Assembly (NCBI GenBank): GCA_002778535.1
Contig: PFBP01000014.1
Location: forward strand, 1 to 9,183
Reading direction: 5' to 3'
DNA: 9,183 nucleotides
Origin: Candidatus Kuenenbacteria bacterium CG10_big_fil_rev_8_21_14_0_10_36_11
Lineage (GTDB): Bacteria; Patescibacteriota; Patescibacteriia; UBA2196
A program made the translations under genes and the position numbers. Under the pieces are notes generated by a model, which worked only from the letters and a program-made list of their open reading frames with translations, was not told where the DNA came from and made no database searches. This document shows, piece by piece, positions 1 to 6,040 of this stretch (position 1 is the first letter of the stretch; each line of letters begins with the position of its first letter).

Positions 1-19
1 CTACCAATTCCAAATTATT

Positions 20-48
20 TTGGCAAGGGTCTAAAAAAATGTTATAAT
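20..48 (+). promoter_or_regulatory. Sigma70-type promoter of the MFS-like gene
   Basis: A -35 box TTGGCA (20-25) is followed by a 17-bp spacer and a perfect -10 box TATAAT (43-48). Transcription would be expected to start about 7 nt after the -10 box, at or next to the A of the ATG at 55. The mRNA is therefore probably leaderless, in agreement with the absence of a Shine-Dalgarno sequence. Confidence 0.8.
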
Positions 49-54
49 CAATTT

Positions 55-660
55 ATGTTTTTCCACCATCACCATATTAAAAGACAAAAAGCGCGTGAGA
101 CTTTGCTTATTAACCCAGCGCTTAAGGCCCTGCTTTTGATCAGCGGCTTATTTATGTTTGCTTTTGCCATGTTCTCGCCCATTTACGCGATTTTTGTGGA
201 ACGAGTCGGCGGCGGCATTGAAACAGCGGCAAATTCTTGGGCGATTTTCGGTTTGGTGGCTGGCGTTTTGACTTTTATCACAGGCAAATTTGAAAATGAA
301 ATGAAAGACACGGAACTGGCTATTGTCTGGTCTCAATTTGTAATTGGACTTGGTTATGTCTTGTTATATTTTACCGAAGGAGTGGGCATGCTATATTTAG
401 TCATGATAATTTTAGGCATTGGAGATGCGCTTTATTGGCCGGCATTTCACTCCACTTATTCTATTCACGCTGACGGCCACAAATCAACTTTTCAATGGGG
501 CATTTATGATGGTTTGGCTTATTTTATTCCAGCCATTGGTTCGGCTTTGGGCGGCTGGCTTGTTAATCAATATGGTTTTAATTTGATTTTCATTATTATG
601 GCTGTGATGTCATTTACCTGCGGAATTTATATTTTGTTTTTACCAAGGAGAGTGTTATGA
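55..660 (+). CDS. Half-length MFS-like six-helix membrane protein
   Basis: This 201-residue protein is almost entirely hydrophobic, with about six predicted membrane helices (roughly residues 23-49, 56-78, 88-107, 110-132, 150-171 and 174-196). The arrangement, the small loops and glycine-rich helices such as GLAYFIPAIGSALGGWLV resemble the N-terminal six-helix half of a Major Facilitator Superfamily transporter. A usual MFS protein has 12 helices and about 400 residues, so this is either a half-size protein that dimerises or a gene shortened at its 3' end. The N-terminus is cytoplasmic-looking and basic, with four consecutive histidines (residues 4-7). The ATG at 55 is chosen because it lies 6 nt after a perfect -10 box; there is no Shine-Dalgarno site. 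The substrate cannot be deduced. It converges on the minus-strand operon that ends at 773. Confidence 0.65.
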   Translation: MFFHHHHIKRQKARETLLINPALKALLLISGLFMFAFAMFSPIYAIFVERVGGGIETAANSWAIFGLVAGVLTFITGKFENEMKDTELAIVWSQFVIGLGYVLLYFTEGVGMLYLVMIILGIGDALYWPAFHSTYSIHADGHKSTFQWGIYDGLAYFIPAIGSALGGWLVNQYGFNLIFIIMAVMSFTCGIYILFLPRRVL

Positions 661-710
661 ATTTTTGTCTCCAAGATGTTGGTTTAGGGCTGTGCCATGA
701 ACCCGCATGA
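657..710 (+). CDS. Possible 17-residue ORF coupled to the MFS-like gene
   Basis: The ATG at 657 overlaps the TGA stop of the preceding gene (ATGA overlap). It is preceded by AGGAG (646-650) at a 6-nt spacing, the only clear Shine-Dalgarno match in front of any ORF in the window. It would encode MNFCLQDVGLGLCHEPA and stop at TGA 708-710. The arrangement is typical of translational coupling, but the product matches nothing I recognise. It could equally be the decayed start of a lost downstream gene or chance. Confidence 0.2.
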   Translation: MNFCLQDVGLGLCHEPA

Positions 711-734
711 TTATTAGAAAAAATGTTTTTACTG

Positions 735-763
735 AAAAAACACTTTCGTTAAAATGTTTTTTT
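735..763. terminator. Bidirectional hairpin terminator between convergent genes
   Basis: AAAAAACA (735-742) pairs with TGTTTTTT (755-762). After one C/A mismatch the stem continues with TTT/AAA and a CGTT loop (747-750). A-runs and T-runs flank both sides, so it can end transcripts from the MFS-like gene on the plus strand and the rpsT operon on the minus strand. The stem is AT-rich, so efficiency is uncertain. Confidence 0.6.
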
Positions 764-772
764 CCTTAAAAA

Positions 773-1357
773 TTATTTTATCTTTTCCCAAATTTTATCA
801 ATTTGGTTTTTTAGTTCTTCTAAACTTCCTTCATTAACAATAGTAAAATCCGCCATGGCAATCGGACCTGCCTTTTCAATATTTTCTATTTCCGCGTAGT
901 CACGGGTTTTGGCCTCTTCAGGTGAAAACGAGCGATACTTTAAATCGGGGTCCTGGTCGTAGTGGTTTCTTCTGTCTGCTAATCTGACATAACGAGTTTT
1001 AGGTGAAGCATAGACCGCAATGACTATCAAATTTTCCCCGTATTTATTTTTTAATTTTTTGTATTCTGACCAGCTATAAAGTCCATCTCCCAAAATATTT
1101 TTGCCTTCAGACAAAAAAGCGTCAATTTTGGGTATGTTCAAAAGGGCAAACGCGGCCATACCGTATTTTTTTCTGAATTCTTCTCTAATAGGCCGTTCGT
1201 TCGCTTCCGTTGGTTCTAAATTTCTTTTTTTAATTTCATCCAAGGTAATTTGTCCAAAGCGAAAATAAGCATAGTTTTGTTTAACAAAAAAATCAGCTAC
1301 CTCACTTTTGCCGGACCCGCAGAGTCCCGTGATACAAACTATTTTGTTATTAGGCAT
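773..1357 (-). CDS. P-loop (deoxy)nucleotide or dephospho-CoA kinase-like protein, UPF0200-like
   Basis: This 194-residue protein starts with a P-loop kinase fold: beta strand KIVCITG followed by Walker A GLCGSGKS (residues 11-18). Later segments, a DG pair in the middle, the ASPKTRYVRLADRR stretch (lid-like arginines), and ADFTIVNEGSLEEL near the C-terminus, match the pattern of archaeal UPF0200 proteins, which resemble dephospho-CoA and nucleoside monophosphate kinases. The true substrate is unknown. It is the last gene of a three-gene operon, 9 nt after the dCMP deaminase, so a role in deoxynucleotide metabolism is a reasonable inference but not proven; CoA synthesis is the alternative. 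No Shine-Dalgarno sequence is visible before the ATG at 1357. The C-terminal end is followed by the bidirectional terminator at 735-763. Confidence 0.75.
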   Translation of the reverse strand: MPNNKIVCITGLCGSGKSEVADFFVKQNYAYFRFGQITLDEIKKRNLEPTEANERPIREEFRKKYGMAAFALLNIPKIDAFLSEGKNILGDGLYSWSEYKKLKNKYGENLIVIAVYASPKTRYVRLADRRNHYDQDPDLKYRSFSPEEAKTRDYAEIENIEKAGPIAMADFTIVNEGSLEELKNQIDKIWEKIK

Positions 1358-1366
1358 ATTTTAAGG

Positions 1367-1858
1367 TTACATATCTTTGTAAGTTTCCATCACATCTTGC
1401 AAAACATCCAGTATTACTCCGGCTTGGGCAAAAATCTCACGAGTTAATTTTGCGCCATGATAATGTTTTTGGCAAACTACTCGTTTAATACCAGATGCAA
1501 CAATCATTCGCGCGCAAACATAGCAAGGTTCCATTTTTGTATAAATTGTAGCACCCTCAAGCGAGATGCCGTATTTTGCGGCTTGACAGATAATGTTTTG
1601 TTCAGAGTGAATAGTACGAACACAATGTTTTGAAATTGTTCCGTCTTCATTTAAAACCTCGTGAATAATATGTCCGTCCTCGTCGCAATGAGACATACCT
1701 GGTGGCGAACCAACATAGCCGGTTGCAATAACTCTCTTATCGCGTACGCAAACTGAGCCAGTTCGACCACGATCACAAGTGCCTCTTTCTCCAACAATTG
1801 TAGCAAGTTTCATAAAATATTCATCCCAGCTTGGACGAATGTATTTTTGTTCTTCCAT
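1367..1858 (-). CDS. dCMP deaminase family protein (ComEB-like)
   Basis: The 163-residue product is a zinc-dependent cytidine/deoxycytidylate deaminase. The signature HSE (His84, catalytic Glu86) and PCYVC (Cys112, Cys115) give the zinc ligands and proton shuttle. The N-terminal WDEYFMKLA and the segment GYVGSPPGMSHCDEDGH are typical of the dCMP deaminase subfamily. The expected reaction is dCMP to dUMP, which feeds thymidylate synthesis. Length is normal for the family. It lies 10 nt downstream of rpsT and 9 nt upstream of the kinase, so it is cotranscribed with both. No Shine-Dalgarno site precedes the ATG. Assignment to dCMP rather than a related cytosine nucleotide rests on family resemblance. 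Confidence 0.9.
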   Translation of the reverse strand: MEEQKYIRPSWDEYFMKLATIVGERGTCDRGRTGSVCVRDKRVIATGYVGSPPGMSHCDEDGHIIHEVLNEDGTISKHCVRTIHSEQNIICQAAKYGISLEGATIYTKMEPCYVCARMIVASGIKRVVCQKHYHGAKLTREIFAQAGVILDVLQDVMETYKDM

Positions 1859-1868
1859 ATTGATAAAA

Positions 1869-2135
1869 TTATTTTTTCACCGCGTTGACTTTTTTCATCA
1901 TTCTTGATTTTTTTCTGGCTGCGGTGTTTTTGGTTAAAACCCTTTTTTGTGCGGCTTTATCAATGGCTTTGGCCAGTTGTCGCGCGATTTCTTCTGCTTT
2001 ATTTTTATCGCTGACTGATAAAGCTTTTTTAAGCTGGCGAGCTAAAATATCCAGACTAGCCCTGATTTTATTATTTTTAGCTGTTCTTTTTTTAATTTGT
2101 CTTAATGATTTTTCCGCGTTTTTTTGTTGTGGCAT
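1869..2135 (-). CDS. rpsT: 30S ribosomal protein S20
   Basis: The 88-residue, lysine-rich, wholly helical protein begins MPQQKNAEKSLRQ, has a central KKALS..DKNKAEEIARQL..AIDKAAQK block, and ends KNTAARKKSRMMKKVNAV. This matches bacterial S20 in sequence and length; S20 binds 16S rRNA early in 30S assembly. It is the first gene of the minus-strand operon with the dCMP deaminase and the kinase. There is no Shine-Dalgarno site: the bases before the ATG read AACTCCT. A TATAAT on the minus strand (2200-2195) could be its -10 box with a leader of roughly 55 nt, but no good -35 accompanies it. The presumed leader contains the repeat at 2151-2187. Confidence 0.95.
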   Translation of the reverse strand: MPQQKNAEKSLRQIKKRTAKNNKIRASLDILARQLKKALSVSDKNKAEEIARQLAKAIDKAAQKRVLTKNTAARKKSRMMKKVNAVKK

Positions 2136-2150
2136 AGGAGTTAAAAATTA

Positions 2151-2187
2151 CAAATTCTAAATTTCAAATTCTAAATAAATTTAGAAT
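2151..2187. repeat. AT-rich direct and inverted repeat upstream of rpsT
   Basis: Two direct copies of CAAATTCTAAAT lie at 2151-2162 and 2165-2176. The second overlaps a perfect 9-bp inverted repeat, ATTCTAAAT (2168-2176) and ATTTAGAAT (2179-2187), separated by AA. It sits in the rpsT leader or promoter region. It looks like a small intergenic repeat, similar in style to the one at 6030-6126, but its origin is not known. Confidence 0.55.
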
Positions 2188-2230
2188 CAATTAAATTATA
2201 TTGAATCTATTCTAACATCATTCTGTTTTT

Positions 2231-2260
2231 TTGACAAGCAGGGGATTATCTTGCTATATT
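2231..2260 (+). promoter_or_regulatory. Extended -10 promoter of the tRNA-Ile/tRNA-Phe operon
   Basis: A perfect -35 TTGACA (2231-2236), an 18-bp spacer ending in TGC (extended -10 motif) and TATATT (2255-2260) form the strongest tRNA promoter in the window. The start would be near 2267, giving a leader of about 16 nt before tRNA-Ile, consistent with a processed tRNA precursor. Confidence 0.75.
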
Positions 2261-2282
2261 TTATAGTATAAATTATAATTAC

Positions 2283-2355
2283 GGGCATATAGCTCAGCGG
2301 TTAGAGCGTCACCCTTATAAGGTGGATGTCGATGGTTCAAATCCATCTATGCCCA
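2283..2355 (+). tRNA. tRNA-Ile (anticodon UAU)
   Basis: A complete cloverleaf folds: acceptor GGGCATA/TATGCCC, D stem GCTC/GAGC, anticodon stem TCACC/GGTGG with one G-T pair, loop CTTATAA, a five-base variable loop and T stem GATGG/CCATC with loop TTCAAAT. The anticodon (2316-2318) is TAT, so the tRNA reads AUA isoleucine codons. The discriminator is A (2355) and no CCA is encoded, so the CCA-adding enzyme at 2510 is needed. AUA codons are used here, for example twice within four codons near 2951 in that gene. Most bacteria read AUA with a lysidine-modified CAU anticodon, so UAU is the unusual solution. Confidence 0.93.
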
Positions 2356-2364
2356 AATTATTTC

Positions 2365-2436
2365 GCCGAGGTAGCTCAGTGGTAGAGCGCAGGACTGAAA
2401 ATCCTGGCGTCGGCAGTCCGATTCTGCCCCTCGGCA
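2365..2436 (+). tRNA. tRNA-Phe (anticodon GAA) with C55
   Basis: Acceptor GCCGAGG/CCTCGGC, D stem GCTC/GAGC, anticodon stem CAGGA/TCCTG with loop CTGAAAA, variable loop GCGTC and T stem GGCAG/CTGCC all pair perfectly. The anticodon GAA gives phenylalanine. The discriminator is A and CCA is not encoded. The T loop is TCCGATT instead of the usual TTCGATT, so the nearly universal U55 is a C. The gene follows tRNA-Ile after 9 nt in the same transcript. Confidence 0.93.
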
Positions 2437-2443
2437 ATTTAAT

Positions 2444-2473
2444 AAAATCCGTTTTCAGCGGGTTTTTGTTTTT
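2444..2473 (+). terminator. Terminator of the tRNA operon
   Basis: AAAATCCG (2444-2451) pairs with CGGGTTTT (2459-2466), including one T-G pair, around a 7-nt loop. The stem runs into TTTTTGTTTTTC. Its 3' half contains 16 bases that are the exact reverse complement of the 5' part of the terminator at 6625-6668. Confidence 0.75.
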
Positions 2474-2474
2474 C

Positions 2475-2503
2475 TTGTTAAAACAGCCTTTTTCAGTTAA
2501 AAT
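2475..2503 (+). promoter_or_regulatory. Promoter of the CCA-adding enzyme gene
   Basis: TTGTTA (2475-2480), a 17-bp spacer and TAAAAT (2498-2503) precede the ATG at 2510 by 6 nt. The -10 to start-codon distance is identical to that of the gene at 55, predicting a leaderless mRNA. Confidence 0.6.
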
Positions 2504-2509
2504 GACAAT

Positions 2510-4177
2510 ATGACAAAAAAATACGCAGTTAATCTGCAAAATTTTATCTCTGCTCTTCAAAAGATTTCTGTTTTGGATTGGTCAAAAAAGTTGCAAAAAA
2601 AATTTTCCAAAGCAGAAGTTTATTTAGTTGGTGGCGCGGTGCGCGACGCAATTTTAGGTGTTAAGGATAATAAAGATTTTGATTTTGTGGTCAGAGCTGT
2701 GCCAATGAAAAAGTTGGAAAAATTTTTAAGCACTCTCGGCTGGGTGGAAAAATTAGGCCGTAATTTTGGCGTTTTAAAATTCAAGCCAAGGAAATTTATG
2801 CTTGATAAAAATTTTGAACCATTAGATATTGCCTTGCCAAGAGTTGATTTTTCTTTTAATACCGGTGGCTACAAGGATTTTAAAGTTAAATTCAATAAAG
2901 ATTTAAAAATTGAAGAAGATTTATTAAGAAGGGATTTTACCATTAACGCGATAGCAATAAAATTAGTTGCTGGTGTAGAGACGCGCCACCGAAATTTGTC
3001 CAGCGGACAAATGAGGGCGTCTCTACAAAATTTTATTGACCCATTTAATGGATTAGATGATATTAAAAATAAAACCATTCGCGCGGTTGGCAAACCGGCT
3101 GAAAGATTTAGAGAAGATTATTCGCGCTTGCTGCGCGCAGTCAGATTATCTTGCCAATTAAATTTTGAAATTGAAGAAAAAACTTTTAGTGCTTTGAAAA
3201 AATTTGTTTCTAAATTAAATAATAAAAATAAAAAAGGTGATTGGATCACGCCAAGAGAAATTCTGGCCAAAGAAATTTTACGCGCTTTTTATTATGACCC
3301 AGTTAAAGCTTTTAAATTATGTGATGAAACTGGTATTTTTAAAATTTTAATGCCAGAGATTTTAAAAATGAAAAAATGTCCTCAGCCAAAAAATTTTCAT
3401 TCTGAGGGTGATGTTTGGGAACATACGAAATTTGCCTTGAGTAAAATAAATAGTTCAGAGTTTAAAAGATTTGAACGGAAGATGAATAAGTTATTAGTGA
3501 TAAGCAATAAGGGACAAGGAAAAACAAGCAATGCGCAAAATAAAATATATTTTAAAAAAGATTTTTTAGAGTTAGTATGGGCAACAATTTTTCATGACCT
3601 TGGCAAGCCATATACTATTGAAACGCCGGAAAAAGATAAGGTTGAGAGAATCAGATTTAATGATCATGATAATGTGGGAGCTGATTTAGCCAGAAAAATT
3701 TGCGAGCGATTAAATTTATCTGCGCCGGAAAATTATAGTTTGAATATTGATAATATAGAAAAGTTAGTACGGAAACACATGATGCTGATCCACGGCCATC
3801 CTCGTAATTTTCGGCCAACCACGATAGAAAAATATTTTTTTTCAGAAAATTTTCCAGGCGTAAATTTAATCAAATTAGCCTATTTAGATTCACTGGCTAC
3901 GATTCCTAAAAACGGCCCGTTAGAATTTGACTTAATTAACGCGTTGTTAAAAAGAATCAAAGCCATGAGTTCATTAATGAAAACCAAAAAAATACGCGCT
4001 CAACTGCCAGCTCCGTTGTTAAACGGTGATGAAATTATGAAATTATTAAAAATAAGCCCTGGCAAAAAAGTCGGCGAGCTTAAAGAGAATCTGCGAGAAG
4101 TTCAACTTTCTGGCCAGATAAAAAACAAAGCCGAAGCTAAAACATATTTGCGCAAAAACCACAAAATGCTAAAATAA
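2510..4177 (+). CDS. cca: CCA-adding tRNA nucleotidyltransferase with HD domain
   Basis: The 555-residue protein belongs to the class II nucleotidyltransferase (CCA enzyme/poly(A) polymerase) family. Visible motifs are GGAVRD (41-46), the catalytic DFD pair (Asp56, Asp58), RRDFTINAIAI (140-150), DPFNGLDDI after the insert, and EDYSRLLRAVR (202-212, the base-recognition helix). A C-terminal HD-type domain follows, with His305, His362-Asp363 and His386. It adds or repairs the 3' CCA of tRNAs, and the adjacent tRNA genes lack encoded CCA. Residues 156-173 are encoded by a palindromic repeat, and residues 329-337 overlap a second repeat shared with gatC. No Shine-Dalgarno site; the promoter geometry supports the ATG at 2510. 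gatC follows after 24 nt. A poly(A) polymerase role is less likely but not excluded. Confidence 0.92.
   Translation: MTKKYAVNLQNFISALQKISVLDWSKKLQKKFSKAEVYLVGGAVRDAILGVKDNKDFDFVVRAVPMKKLEKFLSTLGWVEKLGRNFGVLKFKPRKFMLDKNFEPLDIALPRVDFSFNTGGYKDFKVKFNKDLKIEEDLLRRDFTINAIAIKLVAGVETRHRNLSSGQMRASLQNFIDPFNGLDDIKNKTIRAVGKPAERFREDYSRLLRAVRLSCQLNFEIEEKTFSALKKFVSKLNNKNKKGDWITPREILAKEILRAFYYDPVKAFKLCDETGIFKILMPEILKMKKCPQPKNFHSEGDVWEHTKFALSKINSSEFKRFERKMNKLLVISNKGQGKTSNAQNKIYFKKDFLELVWATIFHDLGKPYTIETPEKDKVERIRFNDHDNVGADLARKICERLNLSAPENYSLNIDNIEKLVRKHMMLIHGHPRNFRPTTIEKYFFSENFPGVNLIKLAYLDSLATIPKNGPLEFDLINALLKRIKAMSSLMKTKKIRAQLPAPLLNGDEIMKLLKISPGKKVGELKENLREVQLSGQIKNKAEAKTYLRKNHKMLK
2974..3027. repeat. 54-bp palindromic element inserted in frame in cca
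   Basis: Perfect 11-bp terminal inverted repeats TGTAGAGACGC (2974-2984) and GCGTCTCTACA (3017-3027) enclose a second perfect 8-bp inverted repeat, ATTTGTCC (2994-3001) and GGACAAAT (3005-3012). The length is 18 codons, so the reading frame is preserved. It encodes VETRHRNLSSGQMRASLQ. Relatives normally have only a short linker between the RRDxTxNA motif and DPFxGLxDI, and removing these 18 residues restores such a linker. Confidence 0.8.
3494..3519 (+). repeat. Copy 1 of a 26-bp repeat shared with gatC
   Basis: This segment begins TTAGTGATA and matches 4401-4426 at 22 of 26 positions (my hand count). It lies in a poorly conserved stretch before the HD motif of the CCA enzyme and encodes about residues 329-337, continuing into a low-complexity polar stretch. 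It is read in a different frame from the gatC copy. Confidence 0.5.
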
Positions 4178-4201
4178 AAAGTAGTTAAAAATAAAAAATT
4201 T

Positions 4202-4495
4202 ATGCTAACCAAAGAAGAAGTCAAACATATTGCTGATTTGGCTCGCATTGAATTATCTGAAAAAGAAACAGAAAAATATCAAGCGCAACTTGGTAAAATT
4301 TTGGATTATATGGAAAAGTTAAAACAAGTTAATACCATTGGCACCCCTATTTCTGACGGAGGTATGATTGATTTAGAAAATGTTTGGCGGGAAGATGAAA
4401 TTAGTGATAGGCAATTAGTGACAAGTGACAAGGAATTGATTAGTATGGCGCCGGAAGTAGAGAATGGGCAGGTGAAAGTGGAGTCAGTATTTTGA
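4202..4495 (+). CDS. gatC: Asp/Glu-tRNA amidotransferase subunit GatC
   Basis: The 97-residue protein begins with the typical GatC helix LTKEEVKHIADLARIELSE, then a KYQAQLGKILDYMEKL helix, a linker, and the C-terminal NVWREDE...APEVENGQVKVESVF. GatC wraps around GatA and stabilises the GatCAB complex, which amidates Glu-tRNA(Gln) and Asp-tRNA(Asn). Length is normal for the family. Residues about 67-79 (ISDRQLVTSDKE) come partly from the repeat at 4401-4433 and are slightly longer than usual. It follows cca by 24 nt and is probably cotranscribed with it. There is no Shine-Dalgarno site. gatA follows after an intergenic palindrome, and gatB is not in the window. Confidence 0.93.
   Translation: MLTKEEVKHIADLARIELSEKETEKYQAQLGKILDYMEKLKQVNTIGTPISDGGMIDLENVWREDEISDRQLVTSDKELISMAPEVENGQVKVESVF
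4401..4433 (+). repeat. Copy 2 of the repeat shared with cca, within gatC
   Basis: The first 26 bases match 3494-3519 at 22 positions. The tract then extends with a short tandem unit (AGTGACA twice). It is translated here starting ATT AGT, while the cca copy is read TTA GTG, so the shared sequence is DNA-level and not a conserved peptide. Confidence 0.5.
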
Positions 4496-4510
4496 TTATC
4501 TATTTTCTGT

Positions 4511-4583
4511 TGTCATGCTGAACTTGTTTCAGCAACTCATTTTAGACTTAACACAGAGATCCTAAAATAAATTCAGGATGACA
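4511..4583. repeat. Imperfect palindromic element between gatC and gatA
   Basis: The element starts TGTCAT (4511-4516) and ends ATGACA (4578-4583). The two 24-nt arms (4511-4534 and 4560-4583) match as inverted repeats at 19 of 24 positions. Each arm can also fold alone, for example GCTGAA/TTCAGC in arm 1. It resembles the CTGAACTTGTTTCAG-type dispersed repeats seen in many bacterial genomes. It ends 2 nt before the putative -10 box of gatA. Confidence 0.7.
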
Positions 4584-4585
4584 TT

Positions 4586-4591
4586 TAAAAT
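4586..4591 (+). promoter_or_regulatory. Putative -10 box of gatA
   Basis: TAAAAT lies 6 nt before the ATG, the same spacing as at 55 and 2510. No convincing -35 is seen; the position where it should lie is inside the palindromic element. gatA could instead be read from the upstream cca-gatC transcript. Confidence 0.4.
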
Positions 4592-4597
4592 ATTTTT

Positions 4598-6040
4598 ATG
4601 ATTCAAGAATTGCATCAAAAATTGATCACTAAAGAAATCTCTGCCACAGAACTTGCGCGGGATTATTTGCGTCGTATAGAAGAAAAAAATCCAGTTCTTA
4701 ATGCTTTTATTACTGTGGCTGAAAAAGAGGCTCTAAAACAAGCTGAAAAGGTTGATAAAAAAATAGCTAATGGAGATGAAATTTCTTTATTAGCAGGTAT
4801 TCCAGTTGCCATTAAAGATGTGATTATGACAGAGGGCATAAAAACAACGGCCGGTTCAAAAATTTTAGAAAATTATATCGCGCCATATGACGCTACTGCT
4901 GCAAAAAAAATTAAAGATGCAGGCGCTGTGATTTTAGGAAAAAATAATTGCGATGAATTTGCCATGGGTTCTTCAACAGAAAATTCCGCTTTTGGTCCAA
5001 CTAAAAATCCACATGATTTAGCGCGCGTGCCTGGCGGAACTTCTGGCGGTTCTTCTTGTGCAGTAGCCGCGGATTTATCTGTTTATTCACTTGGCACAGA
5101 TACCGGCGGTTCTGTGCGCCAGCCAGCAGCTTTTTGCGGCGTAGTTGGTTTAAAACCAACTTATGGTTCTGTTTCTCGTTATGGTTTAATTGCAGATGCT
5201 TCGTCTTTGGATCAGATCGGACCATTAACAAAAAATGTGGCTGATGCCAAAATTGTTTTTGATATGATCAAAGGAAAAGATGAAAAAGACGCAACCTCTG
5301 TTTCATTAAAACATAAAAACATTAAAACATTAAAACAAAAAGATAGTTTAGCTGGTTTCAAAATTGGCATTCCTCAAGAATATTTTATAAAAGGCATTGA
5401 TGCAGAAGTGGAAATTGCGGTGCGTGAAGTAATAGAAAAAGTCAGAGAATTAGGCGCGGAAATTATTGAAGTCAGCTTGCCATATACAGAATATGCTTTG
5501 GCTGTTTATTATATTATTCAACCAGCTGAAGCCAGCGCAAATTTAGCCAGATTTGACGGTATTCGTTATGGGAATCGCGGAATAACGCGGAATACTACGC
5601 TGAACTACGCGGACAAACTCATTGATGTTTATAAAAAAACACGGGCGGAATTTTTGGGCGATGAAGTTAAAAGAAGAATTATGCTTGGCACTTATGCTTT
5701 GTCCGCTGGTTATTATGATGCTTACTATAAAAAAGCAGGACAGGTCAGAACTTTAATTCGTAAGGATTTTAAAAAAGTTTTTGATAAAGTTGATATTTTA
5801 CTCACCCCGACCACGCCCACCCCTGCTTTTAAGTTAGGCGAAAAAACAAATGATCCGTTAACAATGTATTTGGAAGATATTTTTACTGTGCCTGCGAACT
5901 TGTCTGGCGTGCCAGCTATGTCTCTGCCATGCAGTAAAACTAAAACTGGTTTGCCAATCGGCGTCCAACTTATCGCGCCGTGGTTTAATGAGGATGCTTT
6001 GTTTGAGGTAGGGGAGAGATTGGAAAAGAGTAATCTGTAA
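4598..6040 (+). CDS. gatA: Asp/Glu-tRNA amidotransferase subunit GatA
   Basis: This 480-residue amidase-signature protein shows the catalytic Lys73 (GIPVAIKD) and nucleophile Ser172 (DTGGSVRQPA). The segment PGGTSGGSS sits where the cis-serine is expected. By the 24-residue spacing to the nucleophile and 75-residue spacing to the Lys, the cis-Ser position is Thr148. GatA releases ammonia from glutamine or asparagine for transfer to misacylated tRNA bound by GatB. Length is close to normal, but the C-terminus SNL and the stop codon come from a palindromic repeat (6030-6126). A tandem CATTAAAA tract around 5304-5336 encodes LKHKNIKTLKQ. gatC precedes it; no gatB or Shine-Dalgarno site is seen. 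tRNA-Asp follows downstream. Confidence 0.95.
   Translation: MIQELHQKLITKEISATELARDYLRRIEEKNPVLNAFITVAEKEALKQAEKVDKKIANGDEISLLAGIPVAIKDVIMTEGIKTTAGSKILENYIAPYDATAAKKIKDAGAVILGKNNCDEFAMGSSTENSAFGPTKNPHDLARVPGGTSGGSSCAVAADLSVYSLGTDTGGSVRQPAAFCGVVGLKPTYGSVSRYGLIADASSLDQIGPLTKNVADAKIVFDMIKGKDEKDATSVSLKHKNIKTLKQKDSLAGFKIGIPQEYFIKGIDAEVEIAVREVIEKVRELGAEIIEVSLPYTEYALAVYYIIQPAEASANLARFDGIRYGNRGITRNTTLNYADKLIDVYKKTRAEFLGDEVKRRIMLGTYALSAGYYDAYYKKAGQVRTLIRKDFKKVFDKVDILLTPTTPTPAFKLGEKTNDPLTMYLEDIFTVPANLSGVPAMSLPCSKTKTGLPIGVQLIAPWFNEDALFEVGERLEKSNL

Noticed and set aside
1885..2160. 91-residue hydrophobic ORF opposite rpsT
   Set aside because: It is an antisense shadow of the lysine-rich rpsT codons, which give Phe/Leu-rich peptides on the opposite strand.
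2251..2279. Second promoter-like pair TTGCTA-17-TATAAT before tRNA-Ile
   Set aside because: Its start site would fall inside the tRNA, so the TTGACA/TATATT pair upstream is preferred.
2315..2560. ORFs on both strands crossing the tRNA genes
   Set aside because: They are artefacts of open frames through tRNA-Ile, tRNA-Phe and the terminator.
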